The notes under the pieces were generated by a model, which saw only the letters and a program-made list of their open reading frames with translations, ran no database searches and was not told the origin of the DNA. Below, piece after piece: positions 56,776 to 64,000 of a stretch of DNA of 64,000 nt. Origin of the DNA: Clostridiales bacterium UBA1390. GTDB taxonomy: Bacteria > Bacillota > Clostridia > Lachnospirales > Bianqueaceae. A program made the translations under genes and the position numbers. Position 1 is the stretch's first letter. Each line of letters begins with the position of its first letter. The DNA lies in NCBI GenBank assembly GCA_002305315.1, contig DBQQ01000003.1:6269-70268 (forward strand), read 5' to 3'.

Positions 56776-58458
56776 TTACAGCGCCTCTTCCCACTCCTCC
56801 CGGAACTGTTGGATCGACTGCTGCCGCATAGCCCTGTCTTCAGAAACGGCTTTTATGGCAACCTGATACAAACGGTCAGATAGCGGCCAGGCCTCCCTGG
56901 TTCTAACGCTCTCACTAAACAGGGCAAAGGCTGTAGCGCCTAAGGTATACACATTGGTGATCTCATCGATAGGCGCTCCCCGCTGGAACTCTTCTGGCGA
57001 CATGAAACGCGTGCTGCCCCACATACGTCCCATATTGTTGTAAAACGGCTGTTTTTGAAATTCGTCAATGTCGCACAGGGTAGTCTTCTTTTTCTTGGCA
57101 TCATATAGAATACTGCCATCGTAAAAGTCGATTCCCACATATCCCTGTTCCATCACGTGCTGGAAAAAATTTTGTATGTCTCGGAATACCCTCAGCTTAT
57201 CCTCCACGGGAAGTTGCATGAATCTTTGATGCGCCTCCGAATACATTTTTCCCATACAGTCTCCCTCTGTCCAGTCGAAAATCGCTGCGAATCCATCGCC
57301 CACCTCGCAGGCCGCTCTCAGATTCACCAGATTCTCATGACGCAGGTCCTGATATATGGATACGGTCTGCCGCAATCTCTCGATCGCATCTTCTCTGTCT
57401 CCATCATATCTCTCTGTGGGGGCCCCTGCAAACTTCACAAAAAAGCGCTTTCCCTCCTTTTCCACTCCAAAGCAGATATTCCCAGAATCCTGATCGTCAT
57501 AAATCCGAAATACACTGCCATATTCGTGAAGGAATGAGAAATCAAAGGGCCTTTTTAGCTTATAAGGAATCCCATCCAGTTCCTGCAGATAGTATCCTGA
57601 AAAATACCAGGATGGGACAGGTGTTTTCATATCATCATACCAGGAGAGGATATCTGCTGCCTGTTTACGCATCGTATTGACCTCTGCCGGTCCGAATGGA
57701 ATCGCCCAATATAAGGAGGACAGTGTATTGCTCGCTATATAGAGCGCCAGCAACTTCCAGAACATAAGGGGAACATCCCCATCAAAATATCCATTGACCA
57801 TACCGGATGCAAAAAGGGGAGAGGCTTGTGCGCACCAGACAATCCGATTGAACTCTTCCCAGGGATCCCCAAAATCGTGACGATTGAAATCGATAATCTG
57901 CAGTCTGCCCGCCTGATCCACCATCATGTTTCCAATATGATAGTCCCCATGTTGATACACCTGCGGCCGATCTTTCAGCAAGTTACGATTCTCCTGAATA
58001 TAATCCAAAAATGGCTGATCCTTTTCATAACGCAAAGGACATTCCTGATAATTTTTGATCTTTTGATCGATCTTTCGATTGAATCGAATTTCCCAATCTT
58101 CCTGTGTTTTCGGAGCCGGTATCGAATGAATCTTTTTCAGAATCCGTCCCGCTTCCAGGCCATAGGCATATTGCATGCTGTCAGGCTGCATGGGAATCCA
58201 TTCCTCCGCATCCACGCCATCAATCCAACTCTGTATCGAATAGACACCCTCTTCTAAACGGCCAAACTCCAGTGGTTTACACATCGGAACTCCTAACACA
58301 GCCACTTTCTGCATCATATCGAACTCGAATCGTTTTGCCTCATATTGAGAAATGTCCGATATCCGCAGAAGGTAGGTTTCTCCTGCTTCATCCTTCACTC
58401 GGTATTTTCTATCCTTGGACCAACCTTTATGGATCGGTTGTTTCGCGATTATTTTCAA
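56776..58458 (-). CDS. APH-type kinase fused to a second protein-kinase-like domain, TTG start
   Basis: About 560 residues. Residues ~10-290 are an aminoglycoside-phosphotransferase-like kinase (KGWSKDRKYRVKDEAGETYLLRI, YQHGDYHIGNMMVDQ, IIDFNRHDFGDPWEEF). Residues ~320-560 are a second kinase-like domain with FFVKFAGA (Lys), GIDFYDGSILYD in place of HRD...N, DIDEF in place of DFG, and FMSPEEF like an APE motif. The first TTG with a good site (GGGAGG at 8 nt) is at 58458; the upstream ATG frames lack one. Substrates are unknown, and the second kinase may be impaired. Confidence 0.82.
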   Translation of the reverse strand: MKIIAKQPIHKGWSKDRKYRVKDEAGETYLLRISDISQYEAKRFEFDMMQKVAVLGVPMCKPLEFGRLEEGVYSIQSWIDGVDAEEWIPMQPDSMQYAYGLEAGRILKKIHSIPAPKTQEDWEIRFNRKIDQKIKNYQECPLRYEKDQPFLDYIQENRNLLKDRPQVYQHGDYHIGNMMVDQAGRLQIIDFNRHDFGDPWEEFNRIVWCAQASPLFASGMVNGYFDGDVPLMFWKLLALYIASNTLSSLYWAIPFGPAEVNTMRKQAADILSWYDDMKTPVPSWYFSGYYLQELDGIPYKLKRPFDFSFLHEYGSVFRIYDDQDSGNICFGVEKEGKRFFVKFAGAPTERYDGDREDAIERLRQTVSIYQDLRHENLVNLRAACEVGDGFAAIFDWTEGDCMGKMYSEAHQRFMQLPVEDKLRVFRDIQNFFQHVMEQGYVGIDFYDGSILYDAKKKKTTLCDIDEFQKQPFYNNMGRMWGSTRFMSPEEFQRGAPIDEITNVYTLGATAFALFSESVRTREAWPLSDRLYQVAIKAVSEDRAMRQQSIQQFREEWEEAL

Positions 58459-58532
58459 GCTGTTCGCCTCCCATGTCGTATTCCTTTTCTCCCCTTCCGA
58501 GCGGGACGTCTTTAGCATACATCTCACAGCTG

Positions 58533-58661
58533 TATAGAAAACTGCCATGCCACGCCTATTATTCCATACGAGATACCCGTCGGAGTTTGACGCCCTTGGG
58601 CGGCAAACTTGAGGCGTGGCGCAATCGCTATGATATAGAAAACTGCTATGCCACGCCTATT
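58533..58661. repeat. Direct repeat pair with inverted GCCACGCC/GGCGTGGC core
   Basis: Two 28-nt copies starting TATAGAAAACTGC and ending GCCACGCCTATT (58533-58560 and 58634-58661) differ at one base. Between them is an inverted AGGCGTGGC within a 22-mer (58599-58620) that also occurs at 45821-45842 with two differences. It may be a dispersed short repeat. Confidence 0.7.
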
Positions 58662-58823
58662 GTATCATAACCTCCAAAGCCTGTAAATGAGTTCTTTTCC
58701 AATGAATCCTACAAGAAATCTGCTCTTCTTTTTACGCATAATTCGAATTCCTCTGGAAACAATAAATAAAAACATTAGGAGTGTTAATAGGAATCTAAAT
58801 TTATTACATAAAGGATGGAATAT

Positions 58824-59348
58824 ATGCTGCAACTTATCAAAAGATGTCCCGAATATGTGTCAGGATATAAAGACTATTGTCAGGAGTTATATGATAATCA
58901 TGTTGTCTATTTCAGACCTACCAATCCTAACAAGATAGATGACAACTGGTTCTTTTGTACTAAATCATGGTATGACAAGCAAGAAAAGGGGCTGATTGCA
59001 GATCAACCCATCAGTTTTCATTATTGAGCAATTGATAACGATAAGTTTATTGGCGAACTTCAGATACGAACCCAATTTACAGAGAAAGTGCTCACAGATA
59101 TTGGAAGCATCGGCTATGCCGTAAGAGTCTCTGAGCAGAGAAAAGGATACGGTACGGAAATACTCCGTCAAGGATTGATACTTGCAAAAGGACATGGCAT
59201 GAAAAAAGTATTGTTCACTATATATGAAAAAAATGCCGCGTCAATCCATGTATGTGAGAAATTAGGTGGGAAATTACAGGACACCATAGATGCCTATAAC
59301 GAAGCTGAAGGACACCATTTGCTACGACGATATTGGATAACCTTATGA
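58824..59348 (+). pseudogene. GNAT acetyltransferase interrupted by an in-frame TGA
   Basis: The frame begins MLQLIKRCPEYVSGYKDYCQELY, runs to ISFHY, meets TGA at 59025-59027, and continues in the same frame as AIDNDKFIGELQIRTQF, VRVSEQRKGYGTEILRQGL (CoA site) and NAASIHVCEKLGG to the end. TGG would restore a Trp at that place. AAAGG lies 9 nt before the ATG. The region around it is AT-rich compared with its neighbours, consistent with acquired DNA. Confidence 0.8.
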
Positions 59349-59424
59349 TTTGAAAGTTTAGTAGTTTAATACGAGCAAAATAAAGGGCGGTGTGTAATTT
59401 TTTCTGTAAATGTATCTATGCAAA

Positions 59425-59526
59425 AGGTTCTTCTGAGGATACCAAAAGATGGACAAAGACCATCCGTAACTGGGGCAGGTCTTTGGTGAGCTAAGTATTA
59501 TGCATGAAGGGCGACTGCCAGATTAA
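59425..59526 (+). pseudogene. IS256-family transposase C-terminal remnant
   Basis: KGSSEDTKRWTKTIRNW followed, after a one-base frameshift, by GQVFGELSIMHEGRLPD and a stop matches the end of Mutator/IS256 transposases. The rest of the element is gone. It lies in the 310-nt gap between the GNAT remnant and the FHA-ABC gene. Confidence 0.55.
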
Positions 59527-59601
59527 AACCATATCCAGGTTAAAACAGGCGGAAAAGCCACTTGTTATTGATATACCATCAAACGGGTGTATATAAAGCA
59601 A

Positions 59602-59634
59602 GGGTGAAAAACTTGTTTTTCAAGCCTTTCACCC
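59602..59634 (-). terminator. Terminator-like hairpin after the FHA-ABC gene
   Basis: GGGTGAAAAACTTG/CAAGCCTTTCACCC imperfect stem in the gap between convergent ends. The remaining ~60 nt up to the FHA-ABC stop show nothing else. Confidence 0.5.
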
Positions 59635-59658
59635 AATCTTATCATAGAAGAATCCTAT

Positions 59659-61953
59659 TTACGGACTTTTCTTCATAGTCTCGCTTCTTGTCAATATAAC
59701 CTTGGCCAGAACCACAAAGACAATAGTAAACACCACCAGAATCCCCCAATCCATCAGAATATGAGGAACTGTAAATTCAAAAAAACTTTCTGCATCATGG
59801 GGAATCATAATCCCTTCTTGCTGCAGACGCAATGGCAGACTGTTCAGGTTTGCCGTTGTTCCATATCCTTCCATACTCCAACGGCAAATCGCAAACCACG
59901 AAACCATTTCCGTTACACCGCTCAATTTGAAGATCAGTCCGGAAAACAGAATCTGCGGCAGAAGTAATATAGGCGCTACCGTCATTGCCCTGTCCGCATT
60001 CGTAAACAGAGACGATACAAACAGTCCCATGGCTGCTGAAGCAATCGCTGTCAAAAACGTGGTGATCCAAAGTTCAACCCATGGCTGTGTCAATATTCCT
60101 TCCTCCGGCAATCCAATCATCAGGCTGAACACACCGGCAATCAATGCGCTTTGAATCACACAAAGCACTCCCAGCACAAGCAGCTTCGAGGAGACATAGG
60201 CCCGCAGGGATAGCCCTGTCATATACTCGCGCTTCAGAATCGTTCGTTCTTTACAGATTTCCTGAATCGCATTCAGCATTCCAATCCAAAACGCTGAACA
60301 GGAGAGCGCAAAAAGAAGACTCTTGGTCATCTCGTACTGCGCAAACTGCTGACCATCCGCTACCAGGGAAATGAGAACTGCCAGAAGCGGCGCCTGTAAA
60401 AGCAGCAAAAGCAGACGTTGTCTATCATGAACCACCAGTTTACAGTATCGTAAGGATAGAACACGAAACTGCCGCAAATGATGTTCTTTCGACTTGCTCG
60501 TTGTTATTGCCGTTGGTCTGACCTGTCCCGGTACTCCTCTTCTCTCCTCGAATCGGGTACGCCACATTTCAGACTGTTCCGATATCATATTATAAATATC
60601 CACTACATCCGAAACTCCAAAGAAAGCGAGCGCCTCATCATAAGAACCGAAAAAGCATAGATTTCCGCCCTTCCCCATGAATACGATCTTATCACACATC
60701 TGAAGCTGCAGGGTGCTATGTGTCACTAATACAACCGTCTTTCCGCTATCTGCCATTCTGCGAAGAGACAGCATCAGATTTCGCTCCGTACCAGGATCCA
60801 ATCCGGAGGAAGGTTCATCTAAAAACATCAGATTCGGATCAGACAGCAGTTCTACGGCAATACTCGCTCTTTTTCTCTGTCCGCCGCTAAGCGATTTGAT
60901 ATAACTCTTCTTTTTCTCTGACAGCTCTACCATCTCTATTGCGCGCGAGATCGCCTCTTCTCGCTCTGCTTTTGTCGTATCCTTAGGAAGTCTGAGCTTG
61001 GCTGTATATGCCAGCATATCATGAAGCGTCAGATTATCATAAACAATATCCGACTGGGGCACGTACCCGATCAGCTTCTTTATTGTGTCAAAGTTCTGAT
61101 ACAGATTATTCCCATTGATGTATACTTCCCCCTGTGTAGGCCGCAGATATCCACACATACAATTGAGGATCGTCGATTTTCCTGCACCAGAACCGCCAAT
61201 AATCGCAATCAATTCTCCAGGCCGTATATTTAAACTCACATGATTGCTGGTGATGAACGCTTTCCTTCCCTTGCCCCGCCGAATCACAATATCTGATGCA
61301 TCCACAGAAACACCATTCTTATAACAACAATAAAAAATCATGGTCTTCGTGAAAATCAGCTTCGAATTTGTGATCGTGATCACATCTTTCTCATGCAGCT
61401 TCTCCTTGCCAACAATCTTCATATTGTTGACCAGCACGCCATTTTCGCTGCTTGTATCCAGAATATAATATTCGTTTTCTTCCCGTAAAATCTTGGCATG
61501 GTTTCTCGATACAGAAACATGTGGGAGTACGATATCTCTTTTTTCGTCCCGTCCTATCGTCCATTGTGTCTTATCCGAAAGAGAAATCGAAAACCAGGGA
61601 TTTTGAGAATCCACAGAGGAAAACACAAACAATACGCCCTCTGTGATTGTCTCTACCCCATCATCGATTCGAATAAAATCTCCGTCTACAACCGCATGCG
61701 AAGTCACTGATGTATTATTGTATATCAGCCCATTCGTGCTGCCCTGCCCCATATAGACTGCCTTGTCTTCCATCATCCACATGTCGTTTTTATATACAAA
61801 CCGACCATGTTCTGCTGAGACCAAATGAGAGGTCAGCACGATGTCATTTTGGGGATCACGTCCGAAATACACCGTATCCTTCTCAAATTCATCCAGTGAA
61901 ATCGTCCGCGGCGCCAGATTTCCATCAAATATTGTAATCAACGCACTATTCAT
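59659..61953 (-). CDS. FHA-FHA-ABC transporter (ABCG-like half-transporter)
   Basis: 764 residues. FHA domain 1 (TVYFGRDPQNDIVLTSHLVSAEHG, about 30-85) and FHA domain 2 (WTIGRDEKRDIVLPHVSVSRNHAKI, about 130-190) precede an ABC ATPase with Walker A GGSGAGKST, signature LSGGQRKR and Walker B LMFLDEPSSGLD, then an ABC2-type membrane domain with about six helices. Mycobacterial Rv1747 has the same layout and is phosphorylated by its neighbour PknF. The Ser/Thr kinase gene directly upstream is the likely partner. The exported substrate is unknown. ATG at 61953 has AAGGAAGGG upstream. Confidence 0.93.
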   Translation of the reverse strand: MNSALITIFDGNLAPRTISLDEFEKDTVYFGRDPQNDIVLTSHLVSAEHGRFVYKNDMWMMEDKAVYMGQGSTNGLIYNNTSVTSHAVVDGDFIRIDDGVETITEGVLFVFSSVDSQNPWFSISLSDKTQWTIGRDEKRDIVLPHVSVSRNHAKILREENEYYILDTSSENGVLVNNMKIVGKEKLHEKDVITITNSKLIFTKTMIFYCCYKNGVSVDASDIVIRRGKGRKAFITSNHVSLNIRPGELIAIIGGSGAGKSTILNCMCGYLRPTQGEVYINGNNLYQNFDTIKKLIGYVPQSDIVYDNLTLHDMLAYTAKLRLPKDTTKAEREEAISRAIEMVELSEKKKSYIKSLSGGQRKRASIAVELLSDPNLMFLDEPSSGLDPGTERNLMLSLRRMADSGKTVVLVTHSTLQLQMCDKIVFMGKGGNLCFFGSYDEALAFFGVSDVVDIYNMISEQSEMWRTRFEERRGVPGQVRPTAITTSKSKEHHLRQFRVLSLRYCKLVVHDRQRLLLLLLQAPLLAVLISLVADGQQFAQYEMTKSLLFALSCSAFWIGMLNAIQEICKERTILKREYMTGLSLRAYVSSKLLVLGVLCVIQSALIAGVFSLMIGLPEEGILTQPWVELWITTFLTAIASAAMGLFVSSLFTNADRAMTVAPILLLPQILFSGLIFKLSGVTEMVSWFAICRWSMEGYGTTANLNSLPLRLQQEGIMIPHDAESFFEFTVPHILMDWGILVVFTIVFVVLAKVILTRSETMKKSP

Positions 61954-61978
61954 TTTCTGCCCTTCCTTCATCGATCAT

Positions 61979-63898
61979 TCAGGACTGCGCTTGTAAGTTC
62001 ATCTGATAACGATCGGATGTTGCCTCTGTACGGTCTCCACTAATCGTCAGATTGAAATTCAGCATCACTGCGCCATCCGGTTCTTCGATCCATTCATCGC
62101 CCATCAACGCGAGTTTCACGCTGCCGTCTGGATATACATACACAACTCTCCCTATCATCGTAAATCGTCCCGTTTTCGCCTTCGAAGACTCCTCCCCTGG
62201 GTAAAAATAGCTTTCTGCCTGTACATATCCATTATTTACATCACAGGAAGTAATCGTCAGATCCATACCTGTCACGCCCCAGTTTGCCGTATATGTTCCT
62301 GAATAGGTCTTCGCTATATCCGAAACATCGTATAACCCATTGGCGTCTTTTTCTACACCATACAACTCATATTTTTCAGATGAGAGAATTGTCTTATCTG
62401 CGTTGATCGCCACTTCCATGTCGCTTAGCATATGGTAGCCCAAGGGCTGCTCTATCCACTCGGTTCCTGTTAATTGGATGCTTACGCTACCATCTACTTT
62501 CAGCACCATTTCGCCTTCCATTTTATAACTGCCAAACAGATCTTTTGTCCCGTCCGCATTATAAAAAGAGAATACTGCTTCTACATGACCATTTTCGTCA
62601 TAGGAAAGAATCTCTAAGTCAAATCCATGCAGACTTTGCAGGCTTCCCTCTGAGTATGTTCCTGTATATGTCTTTACAATGCTCTCATTCGGATCCTTTT
62701 GTTCCTCACTACTCTGCGTCTGGGATGATTCTGCATCCGCTCCTTCATGATGTAACGCCTGAATTGCAACAAACGTCCCCACGACCGCCAGAATCACAAA
62801 AATCAATATAAAAACAGCAATCTTGGAGCCCTTCTTTTTTCTCACGGGCTCTCGCTTTGCCTCAGCGCTTGGCTCATTTCTCACAGATCCTCCCGTCTCC
62901 CTGCGAACAGAAGTGGTTCCCTCTTCATCCGCTGCGGCTTTCCGGACAGAAATCGTTCGATCCAGTGGATCCCTGGAATCCTGCATACGATCCTGCACCT
63001 GCAGCAATGCTTGCTTCATTTCCGTCGCATTCGCAAAACGGTCTTTCGGCTCGAAGGCGCAAGCTCTGAAAATCACATCCACCATGCCTGTAGACGCCTC
63101 ACAGGGCACGGGCATCTTCTCCCCGCAGAACCGGCGCTCTACCGCTTTTCGCCTTTCATCAAGGTCTGTCAGCTGTTTTTCTGTTTCCAGAAAGGGAAGG
63201 CGATTTTGATTCAACATCCGATATAAGACAATGCCCAGAGAATACAGATCCGCTCTGTTGTCATATGCATGTCCATTCGCCACTTCCGGTGCCATATAAT
63301 TATAAGTACCCTTGGGAGAAAGATTTTCTTTATCACTGGTCTGCCTCTTGGCTATTCCAAAATCTCCCAGTTTATAATCCCCGAAATCATTCACGAAAAT
63401 ATTCTCCGGTTTGATATCTCGATGAAGAATATTTCTCTTTCCACATATTTCGAGTGCGGTACAGATATCACATCCCAACTTGATTACGTCCCGCTCTGTC
63501 ATCTTTTTGTTCAATACATAGGTAGAAAAAGGCGTCAGAAGCTCCATACGAATATAGATCGTCCAGCCCACGGATTCCGTTTGACGAACTACTTTATAAT
63601 CCTCGACGCTCACGATGTTCTGTATTCCCTTGAGCGTTTCCATCAGTTGGATCTCATCCACAAATGCATCTACTACACCCTGCAGATATGTGTTGATCGC
63701 CGCCTCATCCATTCCTTCTGATCTTAACGATGCAATCTCCGAAGGCTCTGACGGAATATGAATGATTTTGATCGCTGCACGACTTACTACATGATGATCC
63801 TGGCGAACTGCTTCATATACAGCGCCGTATGATCCTTGCCCTATCTTTTTTTTCAGCTGCCATTCAGGCCATACATCCATAAAAGCTTTGTCATCCAT
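61979..63898 (-). CDS. PknB-type Ser/Thr protein kinase with duplicated C-terminal extracellular domain
   Basis: 639 residues. The kinase domain (about 10-300) has IGQGSYGAVYEA, ILHRDIKPENIFV and KLGDFGIAKR. A Lys/Arg-rich stretch and a membrane helix (about 360-380, KIAVFILIFVILAVVGTF) follow. Two related ~105-residue domains (YTGTYSEGSLQSLHGFDLEI and YSGTYTANWGVTGMDLTI repeats) lie outside and may sense a wall ligand; they are not PASTA. It ends 26 nt before the FHA-ABC gene and probably phosphorylates it. Confidence 0.92.
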   Translation of the reverse strand: MDDKAFMDVWPEWQLKKKIGQGSYGAVYEAVRQDHHVVSRAAIKIIHIPSEPSEIASLRSEGMDEAAINTYLQGVVDAFVDEIQLMETLKGIQNIVSVEDYKVVRQTESVGWTIYIRMELLTPFSTYVLNKKMTERDVIKLGCDICTALEICGKRNILHRDIKPENIFVNDFGDYKLGDFGIAKRQTSDKENLSPKGTYNYMAPEVANGHAYDNRADLYSLGIVLYRMLNQNRLPFLETEKQLTDLDERRKAVERRFCGEKMPVPCEASTGMVDVIFRACAFEPKDRFANATEMKQALLQVQDRMQDSRDPLDRTISVRKAAADEEGTTSVRRETGGSVRNEPSAEAKREPVRKKKGSKIAVFILIFVILAVVGTFVAIQALHHEGADAESSQTQSSEEQKDPNESIVKTYTGTYSEGSLQSLHGFDLEILSYDENGHVEAVFSFYNADGTKDLFGSYKMEGEMVLKVDGSVSIQLTGTEWIEQPLGYHMLSDMEVAINADKTILSSEKYELYGVEKDANGLYDVSDIAKTYSGTYTANWGVTGMDLTITSCDVNNGYVQAESYFYPGEESSKAKTGRFTMIGRVVYVYPDGSVKLALMGDEWIEEPDGAVMLNFNLTISGDRTEATSDRYQMNLQAQS

Positions 63899-63936
63899 TC
63901 CCTATCGCTCCTATAAAATATGCTTCCTCTCCACGT

Positions 63937-64000
63937 TCAGCTCACTATGGATTTTTCTTTGCTAATCAGTTGCACCACCGTCTCCACATGTGTCGTTGCT
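63937..64000 (-). CDS. C-terminal end of a probable RumA/TrmA-type RNA uridine methyltransferase (partial)
   Basis: Only the last 20 residues are visible: ATTHVETVVQLISKEKSIVS and a TGA stop. (T/S)HVETVVxL is the usual C-terminal motif of 23S rRNA (uracil-5-)-methyltransferases. The call rests on this motif alone. Confidence 0.5.
   Translation of the reverse strand, partial: ATTHVETVVQLISKEKSIVS

Overview
The window looks like chromosomal DNA from a low- to mid-GC Gram-positive anaerobe of the class Clostridia, most likely a Lachnospiraceae-type gut bacterium. The reasons are strong AAGGAGG-type ribosome sites, TTGACA-N17-TATAAT promoters, a T-box leader, a BirA-type biotin operator, an LtaS-type synthase, a SpoIIQ-like M23 protein, CotH/VTC genes and remnants of the Rpn-type nuclease/transposase family common in that group. 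No rRNA or tRNA gene was recognised. Most genes lie on the minus strand.

Layout. 1-6.8 kb: housekeeping and envelope genes (MutS-like ATPase, LTA synthase, degenerate M23 protein, tsaD, RNase Z, small zinc-ribbon protein). 7.0-10.6 kb: a Lon-type protease without an ATPase domain, and an IbrB/IbrA-like pair. 10.8-21.8 kb: a long same-strand cluster running VTC, DUF4956, CotH, glycosidase-like, HEAT, GT2 synthase, SBP-GGDEF-EAL, a REC-HD-GYP gene broken by an in-frame TGA, and an HPt protein. It reads as a surface-polymer operon with a c-di-GMP module. 22-26 kb: peroxiredoxin, two acetyltransferases, an amidase and an AlbA_2 regulator.

26.1-39.6 kb is a complete type I-E CRISPR-Cas locus: cas3, cas8e, cse2, cas7e, cas5e, cas6e, cas1 and a cas2-DnaQ fusion, followed by a 34-repeat, 33-spacer array. 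Beyond the array are an HTH-HipA-like gene and three decayed repeats. Upstream of cas3 lies what I consider the most interesting element of the window. It is a stand-alone crRNA-like RNA gene with its own promoter, one degenerate repeat, a short guide, and a second degenerate repeat that doubles as a terminator. Its guide matches the start of the next transcript, at an AAG PAM, at positions 1-5 and 7-11. The mismatches at 6 and 12 are the positions that do not pair in type I-E Cascade. That transcript encodes a 60-residue ORF and lies just upstream of cas3. The arrangement resembles the CreTA and CreR systems, in which a crRNA-like guide makes Cascade repress a toxin or the cas genes.

39.7-64 kb is a mosaic: an Rpn-type remnant, an AAA_14/DUF4143 ATPase between two copies of a long hairpin, a NifX-SlyD fusion, a coupled YjbR-EVE-like / unknown / PD-(D/E)XK trio, a frameshifted LysR gene, a PD-(D/E)XK-like gene next to a 156-bp palindromic tandem repeat, a BirA-controlled DUF1284-bioY operon, a T-box with a probable Trp specifier in front of an iron alcohol dehydrogenase and a YkvI transporter, a two-kinase fusion, and a Ser/Thr kinase paired with an FHA-FHA-ABC transporter.
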